From the NCBI RefSeq assembly GCF_003369565.1, contig NZ_PIOD01000003.1:1-64000 (forward strand): a stretch of 64,000 bases of DNA, in the 5' to 3' direction. The stretch is from Oceanobacillus chungangensis. Lineage in GTDB: Bacteria; Bacillota; Bacilli; Bacillales; Amphibacillaceae. Position numbers and translations under genes: made by a program. Below, in pieces: positions 34,407 to 43,270 of the stretch; the stretch's first letter is position 1, and the number at the start of each line of letters is the position of its first letter. The notes below the pieces were generated by a model that ran no database searches, was not told where the DNA came from, and saw nothing but the letters and a program-made list of their open reading frames with translations.

Positions 34407-34943
34407 TTAAGCCTTCTTGATTTCCTTCCATTCATTCTCTAAAATACTCATTTCCCACAAACTCCAGTATTCATTACCATTTTTTCTTGAATCTCTATGT
34501 AACCCCTCTTTTATGAATCCTGCTTTTTCGTAACAGGCGATAGCAGAAACATTAAAATCAAAAACTCCGAGACTAACTCTATGTAATTGAAGCTCATCAA
34601 AGGCAATTCCAAGGATTTCCTTGATCATTTGCTGACCTATTCCTTTACCTCTTGTATCTTTATCACCTACTAATACTTTTCCAACTCTTGCAGATTTATT
34701 CTTTCTATCAATCTTTCCGAGAGAGATATGTCCGATAGTATCTTCAGATTCCTTATCAATTACTTTATAAATTAACGTTTCTGAACCGTCAAGATTGGCA
34801 TTGTAGATATATTTTTCTAGTTGATCTTTATCCAAAGGATAATGAAACCCCGGTCCTCCCCATTGAAGTAAGAACTCAGTTGAATCAATCCAATAAATGA
34901 GTTGTTCAAAATCTGGCCGTTCAAAATATTTTAGTTCTACCAC
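34407..34943 (-). CDS. GNAT-family N-acetyltransferase (RimJ/RimL type)
   Basis: The 178-residue GNAT protein has the acetyl-CoA loop GDKDTRGKGIGQQMIKEIL and the C-terminal HRVSLGVFDFNVSAIACYEKAGFIKEG, typical of RimJ/RimL-like acetyltransferases. The acceptor could be a protein N terminus, an amino acid or a small amine; nothing in the sequence decides. It is followed 43 bases downstream of the ABM-domain gene on the same strand. Confidence 0.85.
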   Translation of the reverse strand: MVELKYFERPDFEQLIYWIDSTEFLLQWGGPGFHYPLDKDQLEKYIYNANLDGSETLIYKVIDKESEDTIGHISLGKIDRKNKSARVGKVLVGDKDTRGKGIGQQMIKEILGIAFDELQLHRVSLGVFDFNVSAIACYEKAGFIKEGLHRDSRKNGNEYWSLWEMSILENEWKEIKKA

Positions 34944-34986
34944 AATATTCTACCTCCACTCTCTGCAAATTCTTTACAAATAATTA

Positions 34987-35289
34987 CTAAAATCCCTTTA
35001 GAGTAACCTGCTCAAAATGTTCAACAGTTGGAAATGGATCATAGAATTTATGTAATTGCTTTTTCCATTCCTGATACTCTTCTGACTGTCTAAATCCAAC
35101 TGTATGGTCCTCTATTGTTTCCCATTTTACTAACAGTAAGTATTTCCCCTTTACTTCCATACAACGTTGCAGTTCATGGGATATATAACCTGCCATTGAC
35201 GATATAATTTCTGATGCTTGCCGAAACGCTTGCTCATATTCAGCTTCCATACCTTCCTTAACCTGTAGCATAACTGCTTCCAATATCAT
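34987..35289 (-). CDS. Antibiotic biosynthesis monooxygenase (ABM) domain protein
   Basis: The 100-residue protein has a single dimeric ferredoxin-like ABM fold: ILEAVMLQVKEGMEAEYEQAF, ISHELQRCMEVKGKYLLLVKWE and a VGFRQSEEYQEW helix. Such proteins range from quinol monooxygenases to haem-degrading enzymes and uncharacterised stress proteins. The IsdG haem-ligand pattern is not evident, so function is left open. A good ribosome site (AGGAG) precedes the ATG. Confidence 0.82.
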   Translation of the reverse strand: MILEAVMLQVKEGMEAEYEQAFRQASEIISSMAGYISHELQRCMEVKGKYLLLVKWETIEDHTVGFRQSEEYQEWKKQLHKFYDPFPTVEHFEQVTLKGF

Positions 35290-35433
35290 TTCATTAGCTC
35301 CTTTTTTGAAATATATTCACCTATAATATTTTTTGATGTTCTTATCATTGGTAAAATGTAGGATAGATACAATTAAAGATAACTTCAATTTTAGTTAATA
35401 TTCTAACAAATTATATTGGAGTTAGCCTTTACT

Positions 35434-35476
35434 AAAAAACTTAAGGTACAAAATCATATTGAATTTGCACCTTAGA
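35434..35476 (-). terminator. Terminator of the tag / sulfurtransferase operon
   Basis: TAAGGTACAAA and (A)TTTGCACCTTA form a stem with one mismatch, and GTTTTTTAGT follows on the minus strand, about 90 bases past the first tag copy. Confidence 0.75.
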
Positions 35477-35564
35477 ATCTTATTTAAAAGTTCTCCTCAA
35501 TAAATGAACCCGTTGATTGTAAGGAACTCTATTTCTCTCTACTGTTTATCAGGAGGCCCATTAT

Positions 35565-36134
35565 TCATTCCATATGCTTAGAATACCTAAAACAATCCCT
35601 CGTATGGTCATTCACCAATCCCGTAGCTTGCATAAATGCATAACAAATCGTTGGTCCGACAAATTTAAATCCGCGTTTTTTTAAATCCTTACTCATTTGC
35701 TCAGACTCTGGTGTAGACACAGGAATCTGCCCAATTTCCTCCCAATGATTGATGATAGGTTTGCCATCAACAAACTGCCATATATATTCGTCAAATGTGC
35801 CAAATTGTGCTTGAACATTTAAGAATGCTTTTGCATTAGAGATAACGGAATTGATTTTTAGCTTGTTTCTAATAATACCTTCGTTATGCCTTAATTGCTC
35901 TACTTTTGAATCATCATAGTTCATAATGATTTTCGGATCAAAATTATCAAATGCTTCCCTGTAATTCTCTCTGCGTTTAAGGATTGTAATCCAGCTTAAA
36001 CCTGCTTGAGCTCCTCCAAGCGAAAGCATTTCGAATAATTTCTGATCGTCATGATGAGGAACACCCCATTCCTCGTCATGATATTTCAAATAAATTGGAT
36101 CTGTTGTAACCCATGCACATCTTTTTTGTTCCAT
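35565..36134 (-). CDS. tag: DNA-3-methyladenine glycosylase I, tandem copy 1
   Basis: Tag removes 3-methyladenine from alkylated DNA. The ATG at 36134 gives MEQKRCAWVTTDPIY, matching the family start with the N-terminal zinc cysteine. YHDEEWGVP, GLSWITILKRRENYREAFDNF and the C-terminal HTRDCFRYS (zinc His and Cys) are intact, so the copy looks functional. It is about 90 percent identical to copy 2 upstream. The unit, about 648 bp, includes the last few codons of the sulfurtransferase gene, evidence of an unequal tandem duplication. Confidence 0.9.
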   Translation of the reverse strand: MEQKRCAWVTTDPIYLKYHDEEWGVPHHDDQKLFEMLSLGGAQAGLSWITILKRRENYREAFDNFDPKIIMNYDDSKVEQLRHNEGIIRNKLKINSVISNAKAFLNVQAQFGTFDEYIWQFVDGKPIINHWEEIGQIPVSTPESEQMSKDLKKRGFKFVGPTICYAFMQATGLVNDHTRDCFRYSKHME

Positions 36135-36212
36135 CTTAGCTCTCATCCAATTCTATGTCATTTTTATCAAAAGAACTCTATTTCCCCTACTGTTTATCGG
36201 GATGCTCATTAT

Positions 36213-36782
36213 TCATTCCATATGCTTAGAATACCTAAAACAATCCTTCGTATGGTCATTCACCATTCCCGTAGCTTGCATAAATGCATAGCAAATCGTT
36301 GGCCCGATAAATTTAAACCCGCGTTTTTTTAAATCCTTACTCATTTGCTCAGACTCTGGTGTAGACACAGGAATCTGTCCAATTTCCTCCCAATGATTGA
36401 TGATAGGTTTGCCATCAACAAATTGCCATATATACGCGTCAAATGTGCCATATTGTGCTTTTACTTTCAAGAATGCTTTTGCATTGGTAATAACAGAATT
36501 AATTTTTAGCTTATTTCTAATAATTCCTTCGTTTTGCCTTAACTCCTCTACTTTTGCCTCGTCATAGTTCATGATTACTTCTGGGTCAAAATTATCGAAT
36601 GCTTCTCGGTAATTTTCTCTGCGTTTGAGAATTGTAATCCAGCTTAAACCTGCTTGCGCTCCTTCAAGCGTAAGCATTTCGAATAATTTCTGATCGTCAT
36701 GAAGAGGAACACCCCATTCCTCGTCATGATACTCCACATAAATTGGGTCTGTTGTAACCCATGCACATCGTTTCAGTTCCAT
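36213..36782 (-). CDS. tag: DNA-3-methyladenine glycosylase I, tandem copy 2
   Basis: The 189-residue Tag protein starts MELKRCAWVTTDPIYVEYHDEEWGVP and retains the zinc ligands and the GLSWITILKRRENYREAF base-flipping region and HTKDCFRYSKHME tail. The start overlaps the sulfurtransferase stop region (the upstream ATG at 36794 lies inside it). This is probably the original copy, because it is joined to the complete sulfurtransferase gene. Differences from copy 1 are mostly conservative, such as VEY for LKY and TLEG for SLGG, which argues that both are under selection. Confidence 0.9.
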   Translation of the reverse strand: MELKRCAWVTTDPIYVEYHDEEWGVPLHDDQKLFEMLTLEGAQAGLSWITILKRRENYREAFDNFDPEVIMNYDEAKVEELRQNEGIIRNKLKINSVITNAKAFLKVKAQYGTFDAYIWQFVDGKPIINHWEEIGQIPVSTPESEQMSKDLKKRGFKFIGPTICYAFMQATGMVNDHTKDCFRYSKHME

Positions 36783-36783
36783 C

Positions 36784-37626
36784 TTAGCTCTCATCCAATT
36801 CTATGTCATTTTTATCATAAGAAATCCAGTCACTGAAGCTTCCTGGATATAATTTCACATTCGTATAACCTGCTAATTTTAATGCAAGGATATTCGGACA
36901 TGCCGATACACCTGAACCACAGGAGACGATAATTTCTTCATCTTTTGATAATGCGGCAAAGTGCTCCTCAAGCTCCTCTACATTTTTCCATAAGCCATCA
37001 TCGGTAAGGACATCTTTCCAAAAATAATTCTTCGCACCTGGAATATGTCCCGCTTTACTATATAATGTTTCTATTTCACCTAGGTAACGTTCTTTGGCAC
37101 GTGAATCAATTAATATTGCAGTATGGTTTTCCGTCTTTTCTTTTACTTCTTCCATCGTTACCGTTTGATCATTACGGAAATTAGGCTTAAATACTTTCGG
37201 CTGTAATCTGGAAATTTCCTTCGTAACGTCATTTCCAACTTCAACCCAGCGCTTGTATCCACCCTCAAGGATATAAACTTTATCATGTCCACTATTTTCT
37301 AGCAGCCACCAAAGCCTAGCAGCAAACATCTCATTTCCTTGGTCATAAATCACAACAGTTGTATCTTCATCAATACCGATATTACCCATTTTCGCAGCAA
37401 ATGTCTCCCTGTCTGGAAGTGGATGAGCACCACCATGCTTCTCTGCTCTTCCTGATAAATCACGATTTAGATCAAGGTAAACCGCATCTGGAAGGTGGCT
37501 TTCCAAATACATTTTTCTTCCTGCATCCGGATTATCCAATTGAAATCGCACATCGACTATTATCGTGTTTTCAAGATTGTTTCCAAGTCTCTTCTTCAAT
37601 CGTTCCACACTAATTAAATTCGACAT
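36784..37626 (-). CDS. Sulfurtransferase with two rhodanese domains
   Basis: The 280-residue tandem rhodanese has an inactive N-terminal domain (ends about 140) and a C-terminal domain with catalytic Cys236 in SCGSGVSAC. The CGSGV(S/T)A loop is typical of 3-mercaptopyruvate sulfurtransferases (SseA type), while thiosulfate enzymes usually have CRxGxR. It begins two bases after the GNAT gene stop and its 3' end overlaps tag, so the three are cotranscribed. Cytosolic sulfur transfer or cyanide detoxification is likely. Confidence 0.88.
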   Translation of the reverse strand: MSNLISVERLKKRLGNNLENTIIVDVRFQLDNPDAGRKMYLESHLPDAVYLDLNRDLSGRAEKHGGAHPLPDRETFAAKMGNIGIDEDTTVVIYDQGNEMFAARLWWLLENSGHDKVYILEGGYKRWVEVGNDVTKEISRLQPKVFKPNFRNDQTVTMEEVKEKTENHTAILIDSRAKERYLGEIETLYSKAGHIPGAKNYFWKDVLTDDGLWKNVEELEEHFAALSKDEEIIVSCGSGVSACPNILALKLAGYTNVKLYPGSFSDWISYDKNDIELDES

Positions 37627-37628
37627 TA

Positions 37629-38138
37629 TTACCCCTCCAGTATTTTGCTCATATAATATTCATCTACAAATCTACCATCCATAAATAGTGAATCTTGTTT
37701 TATTCCTTCAATTTTGAAGCCTGCCCTCTCGTATAACTTTACTCCCGCAATATTTTCTGTAACAACAGTGAGTTCTAATCTATGAATCCCATGGTTTAAT
37801 GCCCATTTCTCTAATTCTTGAAATAACCGTGTACCAATACTTCTTCCCCGATTTTCCGCTGAAATACCGATTACTATGTAAGCACAATGCTTATTCTTAA
37901 TCGTATTCCCGCCAATAGCAAATAGATAACCGGCCAATTTATTGTTTTCAACTGACACTAGTATTTCCGAATTACTCTTTTTTGTTAATGTTTCAATCAT
38001 TTGCGCTTGTTTTTCTGCAGTAATTTTCCTTTCCCCTGCTCCGTAAAGCATATAGGGACTTTCCGTTTCCACTTGCCCGATCAATACTGCTAATTCTTCT
38101 GCATCGCTACCTAATGCTTGCCTAATCAAAGTCATCAT
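37629..38138 (-). CDS. GNAT-family N-acetyltransferase
   Basis: The 169-residue GNAT has ISAENRGRSIGTRLFQELEKWA (acetyl-CoA loop) and HRLELTVVTENIAGVKLYERAGFKIEGIKQDS. The substrate is unknown; homologues are often annotated as amino-acid or polyamine acetyltransferases without proof. It is the first gene of the GNAT-sulfurtransferase-tag operon, divergent from pepT. Confidence 0.85.
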   Translation of the reverse strand: MMTLIRQALGSDAEELAVLIGQVETESPYMLYGAGERKITAEKQAQMIETLTKKSNSEILVSVENNKLAGYLFAIGGNTIKNKHCAYIVIGISAENRGRSIGTRLFQELEKWALNHGIHRLELTVVTENIAGVKLYERAGFKIEGIKQDSLFMDGRFVDEYYMSKILEG

Positions 38139-38256
38139 TCCAATTCATATTCATATTTATTCGTGAGCTTGCGGCATTATCCTTCTGAAATTATTTCGTG
38201 AATACTGTCGTGTATGATAATATACAATTATATCAAATGAAGGAGCGAATAACCTA

Positions 38257-39486
38257 ATGAAAGAGGAACTAATTAAGCGCTTTACTACATATGCAAAGAT
38301 AGATACACAATCAAATGAAGATTCAAAGACGACCCCTTCTACTTCAGGACAGTTTGATCTGCTTCATGTCCTTGTAGAAGAGTTAAAAGAAATTGGTATG
38401 GAGGATGTGGCGCTTGATGAAAACGGCTATTTAATGGCGACCCTTCCAGCCAATACAGATAAAGAAATTCCTACGATTGGCTTCTTAGCACATGTCGATA
38501 CAGCAACAGATTTCACAGGAAAAAATGTCAATCCGCAAATTGTGGAGAACTTTGATGGGAATGACCTGACACTTAATGAAAAATTAAACATCGTATTATC
38601 TGCCAAGGAATTCCCAGAGCTTCCAAGCTATAAAGGACAAACTTTAATCACAACTGACGGAACAACTTTGCTTGGTGCTGATGATAAGGCTGGTATTACA
38701 GAAATAATGACAGCAATGAATTACCTAATTCAGCATCCGGAAATTGAACATGGACGTATTCGTGTTGCTTTTACTCCAGATGAAGAAATCGGTCGCGGAC
38801 CACATAAATTCGATGTGGAGCGTTTCGATGCAACTTATGCATACACGATGGATGGCGGCCCTCTTGGAGAGCTACAATATGAAAGCTTTAACGCCGCAGC
38901 AGCAAAAGTCACATTTAAAGGAAGCAGTGTACATCCGGGAACAGCGAAGAATAAAATGATCAATGCAAGCAAGCTTGCTACAGAATTTATTGGAAAGTTC
39001 CCGGAACAAGAAGCACCAGAACATACAGAAGGACATGAAGGCTTCTACCATCTAATTTCCATTCATGGTGAAGTAGAAAAAACACAAGTATATTACATTA
39101 TTCGTGATCATGACAGAGAAAGCTTTGAAGCTAGAAAAGCAACATTAGAAAAATATGTCAATGAAATGAAGGAAAAATATGGAGTAGAAAATGTTGAGCT
39201 TGAATTAACGGACCAATACTATAATATGCGTGAAAAGATTGAGCCTGTAATGGAAATTGTGGATATCGCTAGCGAAGCGATGAAGAATTTAGACATTAAA
39301 CCAATCATCGAACCAATCCGCGGAGGCACAGATGGATCACAGCTATCGTTCATGGGCTTGCCTACACCGAATATTTTTGCTGGCGGAGAAAACTTCCATG
39401 GTAAATTCGAATACGTTTCCGTTGAATCAATGGAAAAGGCTGCAAAAGTAATCATTGAGATTTGCCGCTTGTTTGCTAAGAAATAA
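38257..39486 (+). CDS. pepT: Peptidase T (tripeptide aminopeptidase)
   Basis: This M20 di-zinc aminopeptidase releases N-terminal residues from tripeptides in the cytosol. Zinc and catalytic segments are [38 protein letters not shown] and [14 protein letters not shown], with a dimerisation domain ([15 protein letters not shown]) and [24 protein letters not shown] near the end. The 409-residue length is exact for PepT. AAGGAGCG precedes the ATG. It is a single gene with a strong terminator. Confidence 0.95.
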   Translation: MKEELIKRFTTYAKIDTQSNEDSKTTPSTSGQFDLLHVLVEELKEIGMEDVALDENGYLMATLPANTDKEIPTIGFLAHVDTATDFTGKNVNPQIVENFDGNDLTLNEKLNIVLSAKEFPELPSYKGQTLITTDGTTLLGADDKAGITEIMTAMNYLIQHPEIEHGRIRVAFTPDEEIGRGPHKFDVERFDATYAYTMDGGPLGELQYESFNAAAAKVTFKGSSVHPGTAKNKMINASKLATEFIGKFPEQEAPEHTEGHEGFYHLISIHGEVEKTQVYYIIRDHDRESFEARKATLEKYVNEMKEKYGVENVELELTDQYYNMREKIEPVMEIVDIASEAMKNLDIKPIIEPIRGGTDGSQLSFMGLPTPNIFAGGENFHGKFEYVSVESMEKAAKVIIEICRLFAKK

Positions 39487-39492
39487 TAATGA

Positions 39493-39525
39493 AAGTCCGA
39501 TTCTATTTTTGAATCGGACTTATTT
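39493..39525 (+). terminator. Intrinsic terminator of pepT
   Basis: AAGTCCGATTC and GAATCGGACTT form a perfect 11-bp stem six bases past the pepT stop, followed by a T-rich stretch. Confidence 0.85.
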
Positions 39526-39690
39526 ATTTCCATCTATAAGAGCATATTCAACGGCCATCATCAAATCATAAGCTCCACTACTACTTTTGTTTGAGAGAGT
39601 AGCTAGCTTTATCCCCACTCTGTGACGCGGCTTGAAAACTAACTCCTGGACTATAAACCATCACATGATATTTTAATATCTCATCATCAA
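39520..39690 (-). pseudogene. Possible remnant of a degraded gene
   Basis: On the minus strand a stop-free stretch ends SSSGAYDLMMAVEYALIDG before TAA at 39520, and an overlapping frame just upstream reads MVYSPGVSFQAASQSGDKAS before a stop. The peptide-like composition and the frame switch between the two suggest a broken gene, but I recognise no family and it may be chance. The rest of the 39530-40086 gap holds only the small membrane-protein gene. Confidence 0.2.
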
Positions 39691-39796
39691 TTTTATCAAT
39701 CTAAATACCGTACCCTTTTCACATGAAGTGTTAAAGGGATCTATTACTTTATTGAAGTTCTAATGTTATGTCCATATTACCTACTCCTGCGTTTAG

Positions 39797-39913
39797 TTAT
39801 CGTTCTTTCTTTTCTAATTCTTCCAGCCGCTCCGTCAATTTCTTTAGCTTTGATTGATTATCTAATGCATAAATAAAACCAAGTAAACCAATCACAAATG
39901 CAACGATAGTCAC
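39797..39913 (-). CDS. Small membrane-anchored coiled-coil protein, 38 residues
   Basis: A GTG start follows AAAGGAGGTATCGTCT, a near-perfect ribosome site. The frame reads VTIVAFVIGLLGFIYALDNQ, one membrane helix, then SKLKKLTERLEELEKKER, a heptad-like charged helix, and stops. The topology (short helix in the membrane, coiled coil in the cytosol) is like many Bacillus small proteins of unknown role. No family can be named. Confidence 0.65.
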   Translation of the reverse strand: MTIVAFVIGLLGFIYALDNQSKLKKLTERLEELEKKER

Positions 39914-40086
39914 AGACGATACCTCCTTTTAAGTAAAAAAATTTAGGATTAACTGTATTATTTTATTTTTATTGCACTTTAAATAGAATCTATGAGAAAA
40001 TGGAAACGGCTTACCACTGTTACATTCGATTTCATTCGAATAGATTAATAGCATTATATTATGAGAAGCGTTAGGAGATATTCACC

Positions 40087-41136
40087 ATGTTTAAAAAAAG
40101 AATTACTACCTTTTTTAGCTTGTTCATGCTAGTCTTCATTCTCGTTGCATGTTCAACTGAAGATACTAATGGAAATAAAACAAACAATGAAGAAAATAAT
40201 AAGTCAGAAGACAATGTCGAAACACCTGCTGATAAAAATGGAAATCAAGATGGCACAGTAAAGGTCCCAAAAGGTGAACTTCAGAAGAAAGATCAAGGAG
40301 ATCAGGTTGAGCTTCTGCAAGAAAGTTTAAACGAGCTTGGCTACGATATAACCGTCAGTGGAACTTTTGATGAAGCAACAACATGGGCAGTAACAGACTT
40401 TCAATTGCAACATGAAAACCTAATGGCGCTAGGGATTTATAATGAAGAAACGGAGCAAGTACTTGCAGATTCACTAGCAAATGGCGAGAAAATAGAAGCT
40501 GGGGCAGGACTTCCATTAGTTGCTGAACCGGCCGCGACAAATGCTGGTACACCGGTAATTGCAAACCCATATGATCAGCTTGCTTTAATCAATAAGGAGC
40601 ATGCATTACCAGCTGAATATAATCCGGAAGATCTTGTTGTACCAAATGTTCGCTTCCCTTTTACAGAAGAATTACCTAAGAAACAAATGCGTGAAATTGC
40701 TGCACTGGCGTTAGAAGAACTATTTCAAGCAGCTGATGAAGACGGTCTAGAGCTATTTGCTCAATCCGGCTACAGAAGCTATGATACTCAAGTATCGCTT
40801 TTTGCCAACTATGTTAGTGCGAATGGCGAAGAGGCTGCGAATAAATTCAGTGCTCTTCCAGGAGAAAGTGAGCACCAATCAGGCTTAGCAATGGATGTTA
40901 CTAGTGTTGATGTGAGTTACCTATTGGATACGGACTTTGGCGATACCGAAGAAGGTAAATGGGTAAAAGAACATGCAGCAGAATTTGGATTTATTATTCG
41001 TTATCCTAAAGGGAAAGAAGAAATTACGCAGTATCAATTTGAACCATGGCATTTGCGCTATGTCGGCGAAAAGGCAGCTAAGGAAATCATGGATCAAGGT
41101 ATCACGTTAGAAGAATATTTTAATGAAAATGAATAA
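40087..41136 (+). CDS. Lipoprotein D,D-carboxypeptidase with peptidoglycan-binding domain (VanY type)
   Basis: The signal ends FILVAC with lipid-anchored Cys22, followed by a low-complexity Asn/Glu-rich linker. A PG_binding_1 domain follows at about 68-130 (GDQVELLQESLNELGYD). The M15B domain at about 175-345 has QSGYRSYDTQ, SEHQSGLAMDVT (His263, Asp270) and EPWHLRYVG (Glu319, His322). It trims terminal D-Ala in the wall. It is the second VanY-type enzyme in the window, but not part of the vanRS cluster. Confidence 0.9.
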   Translation: MFKKRITTFFSLFMLVFILVACSTEDTNGNKTNNEENNKSEDNVETPADKNGNQDGTVKVPKGELQKKDQGDQVELLQESLNELGYDITVSGTFDEATTWAVTDFQLQHENLMALGIYNEETEQVLADSLANGEKIEAGAGLPLVAEPAATNAGTPVIANPYDQLALINKEHALPAEYNPEDLVVPNVRFPFTEELPKKQMREIAALALEELFQAADEDGLELFAQSGYRSYDTQVSLFANYVSANGEEAANKFSALPGESEHQSGLAMDVTSVDVSYLLDTDFGDTEEGKWVKEHAAEFGFIIRYPKGKEEITQYQFEPWHLRYVGEKAAKEIMDQGITLEEYFNENE

Positions 41137-41145
41137 GTTATGTAG

Positions 41146-41174
41146 TCCTGTTCTTTCGAGAGCAGGATTTTTTT
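41146..41174 (+). terminator. Intrinsic terminator of the lipoprotein carboxypeptidase gene
   Basis: TCCTGTTCT and AGAGCAGGA pair around a TTCG-type loop with seven T's after. Confidence 0.85.
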
Positions 41175-41221
41175 ACATTATGGAATACTGTGGAAAATTT
41201 GTCGAAATCAGTGGAACAATT

Positions 41222-41740
41222 TTACTTTGATTCCTCATTTACTTCCTTGGCAATTAACGTATCTAAGGCGCGAATACGCTCTAATGCAGCAGCATCATCA
41301 ATTTTTTTATAATGATGATTTCCGCCATTCTCTTCATCAGCTTCATCTGCCATTGCCACAACGCGTTGTAATGGATTAAGCTCGAGTTCACCCTTTGGTA
41401 AATAAGAATCGGTATGCAGCAAAATCGCAATGGCAATTTCCTTGGCGGCATGGCGGTCTTCACCAATTCTGATTAACAACTTATGGGCACGACTTGCACC
41501 TTTTATTGCATGGATATCATTTTCCCTGTATAGATCATAATCCCATTCGCCATCACTATACCAAGTGTAATGCCCCACATCATGAAGCAGTGCAGCCTTT
41601 GTTGCAAGATCTGGATTAACATCGAATCGCTTCGCAAAGATGTATGCATACTCCGCTACGGCAATCGCATGGGCAATACCTGAGCGATTCAAGTATTTCT
41701 GGGTAATCGGATGTGTGAATACTTGCTCTAATGTTACCAA
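41222..41740 (-). CDS. HD-domain phosphohydrolase
   Basis: The 172-residue protein has the HD signature: HAIAVAEYAYIFAKRF, then AALLHDVGHYTWYSDGEWDYD and a late MADEADEENGG acidic segment. It matches small HD hydrolases of Bacillus with unknown nucleotide substrates. A C-terminal RALDTLIAKEVNEESK helix completes it. No partner is nearby, and the gene is monocistronic. Confidence 0.82.
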   Translation of the reverse strand: MVTLEQVFTHPITQKYLNRSGIAHAIAVAEYAYIFAKRFDVNPDLATKAALLHDVGHYTWYSDGEWDYDLYRENDIHAIKGASRAHKLLIRIGEDRHAAKEIAIAILLHTDSYLPKGELELNPLQRVVAMADEADEENGGNHHYKKIDDAAALERIRALDTLIAKEVNEESK

Positions 41741-41847
41741 ATAATCGCCTCCATTAAAATTATTTTAATGAATATAGCATGTTTTCTGTCTCAATGCAAT
41801 GAATAGGTTATTTATTTTAAAAAGCACATCTGCACTAGACAGATGCA

Positions 41848-42306
41848 CTAAAATGGCTTAATAATCATCAATACAATAATTGCTAGGAACAGGAGATTTT
41901 CCAGATGCTCCATATTAAATAATCTCTTCGACAGGTAGTCATATGAAGCTGGAATTTCTTCTTCCTTATGTTCTATTAGCATTAATTTTATAGGTTTCGA
42001 TCTTGGTGCCAACAGTACAGGTCCAAATGCTAAAGCTATTAAAAATAAAATCAAACTAATATTGTACCAGCCTTGCGTAAATAAATATGGATTTAATAGT
42101 CCCATCCATAGACCTGTTCCTAATAATAATAATCCGCCAATCATTGTTAATGCATGCAAGGAATTTCGAATTGCGAATGCATGCTTTAACTCCGTCATAT
42201 TCTTTGGTTTTGGCCTTAACACTACAAAGGTCATGATCATCCCAGGTCCCATACCTAGTATCGCCGATATCACATGAATAAACACAAGTATTTCATATAA
42301 TGACAT
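41848..42306 (-). CDS. DUF2269-like four-helix membrane protein
   Basis: About four membrane helices are visible (LYEILVFIHVISAILGMGPGM, LHALTMIGGLLLLGTGLWMGL, YNISLILFLIALAFGPVLLA, NLLFLAIIVLMII). The early conserved His in FIHVISAILG is typical of DUF2269. GGAGG lies eight bases before ATG 42306; the frame from 42342 is longer without support. Function of the family is unknown. It is a separate gene, 152 residues. Confidence 0.75.
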   Translation of the reverse strand: MSLYEILVFIHVISAILGMGPGMIMTFVVLRPKPKNMTELKHAFAIRNSLHALTMIGGLLLLGTGLWMGLLNPYLFTQGWYNISLILFLIALAFGPVLLAPRSKPIKLMLIEHKEEEIPASYDYLSKRLFNMEHLENLLFLAIIVLMIIKPF

Positions 42307-42391
42307 CATTATTCCCTCCAAACAGCTAATACTATCATACACTATTTGGATGCATGAAAGGCTGTCATAGCGCTCACAATTTCGTTAGTAT

Positions 42392-43099
42392 TTATTGCAT
42401 ACCGATAATTTTATGCAACGTAATGTCTCCATCCACCATACATTTAAAATAACGTTTCTCATTAACTTCTACTAATGCTAACGCCGCAGAACTATCCGAG
42501 AATACACAACTGCCCAAATCACAATTTACGAAATTCCCGATGACTTGAACATTACTTTTTGGATTATGTCCACGAAAAATATATTTATCATTAGACCACT
42601 CCGTTAATTCAAGCTCATCAAGTGTCGATAGTTCACGATCATTTATCCACAGAATATTATCCGGCTGCTGTTCCTTACCTTGGTGAATATCTACACCCGC
42701 ATGTACATAGACTCCATGCTCATCCTCATACAGCAGTGGGAGTGTTTCAAACCATGCTGCATATTCTTCTGCTATATCCCAGGCTTTATCAGAGCCGTAT
42801 TTATTTCTAAAGCTGTTCATCGTTTCCTCCCAACCAAATTCCATCCACATTGGCGAAATTTCCTTCATGAACCAGATCATCATTTCTTCATGATTTCCAG
42901 CAATTATAACAATGTTATCGGGATAGCTTTGTGCCCTCTCTTTTATCCAATGCAACACATCAGCACTTTTTGGTCCACGATTTATCATGTCACCACCAAT
43001 AATTAATTTGTCCTTCATTGGGTCAAAATTAACATGGTCTAGTAGCCTTGTAAACGCATTAAAATTACCATGAATATCCGTAACATAAAAGGTACGCAC
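42392..43099 (-). CDS. Metallophosphoesterase, serine/threonine or diadenosine phosphatase-like (PrpE type)
   Basis: The calcineurin-like motifs are present: VTDIHGNF near 7-14, IGGDMINRGPKS, IIAGNHEEMM and a late FRGHNPKS histidine segment. The 235-residue size and the DIHG/GD/GNHE spacing match bacterial PrpE/ApaH-like phosphatases, which act on phosphoproteins or Ap4A. Sequence does not separate the options. It is divergent from the nitroreductase gene. Confidence 0.85.
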   Translation of the reverse strand: MRTFYVTDIHGNFNAFTRLLDHVNFDPMKDKLIIGGDMINRGPKSADVLHWIKERAQSYPDNIVIIAGNHEEMMIWFMKEISPMWMEFGWEETMNSFRNKYGSDKAWDIAEEYAAWFETLPLLYEDEHGVYVHAGVDIHQGKEQQPDNILWINDRELSTLDELELTEWSNDKYIFRGHNPKSNVQVIGNFVNCDLGSCVFSDSSAALALVEVNEKRYFKCMVDGDITLHKIIGMQ

Positions 43100-43227
43100 C
43101 TTGGGAATCCTTCCCTTCCGAAAACAGTACTATGATTTTTCAAAATTATACTATTATTAACAGTTGCCGTAAAGGCTAAATCTATCATTTTGGTTGCGTT
43201 TTCTTTATTATTCAGCTAGAATCTAAT

Positions 43228-43242
43228 TGAAAATAATTATCA
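43228..43242. promoter_or_regulatory. Fur box upstream of the nitroreductase gene
   Basis: TGAAAATAATTATCA differs from the 7-1-7 Fur repeat (TGATAAT-N-ATTATCA) at a single position. It ends 28 bases before the start codon, where binding should block transcription. Bacillus yfhC, a similar nitroreductase, is a known member of the Fur regulon. Confidence 0.78.
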
Positions 43243-43270
43243 TTTAATAGATAAGGGCGGGAAGAGGGAA

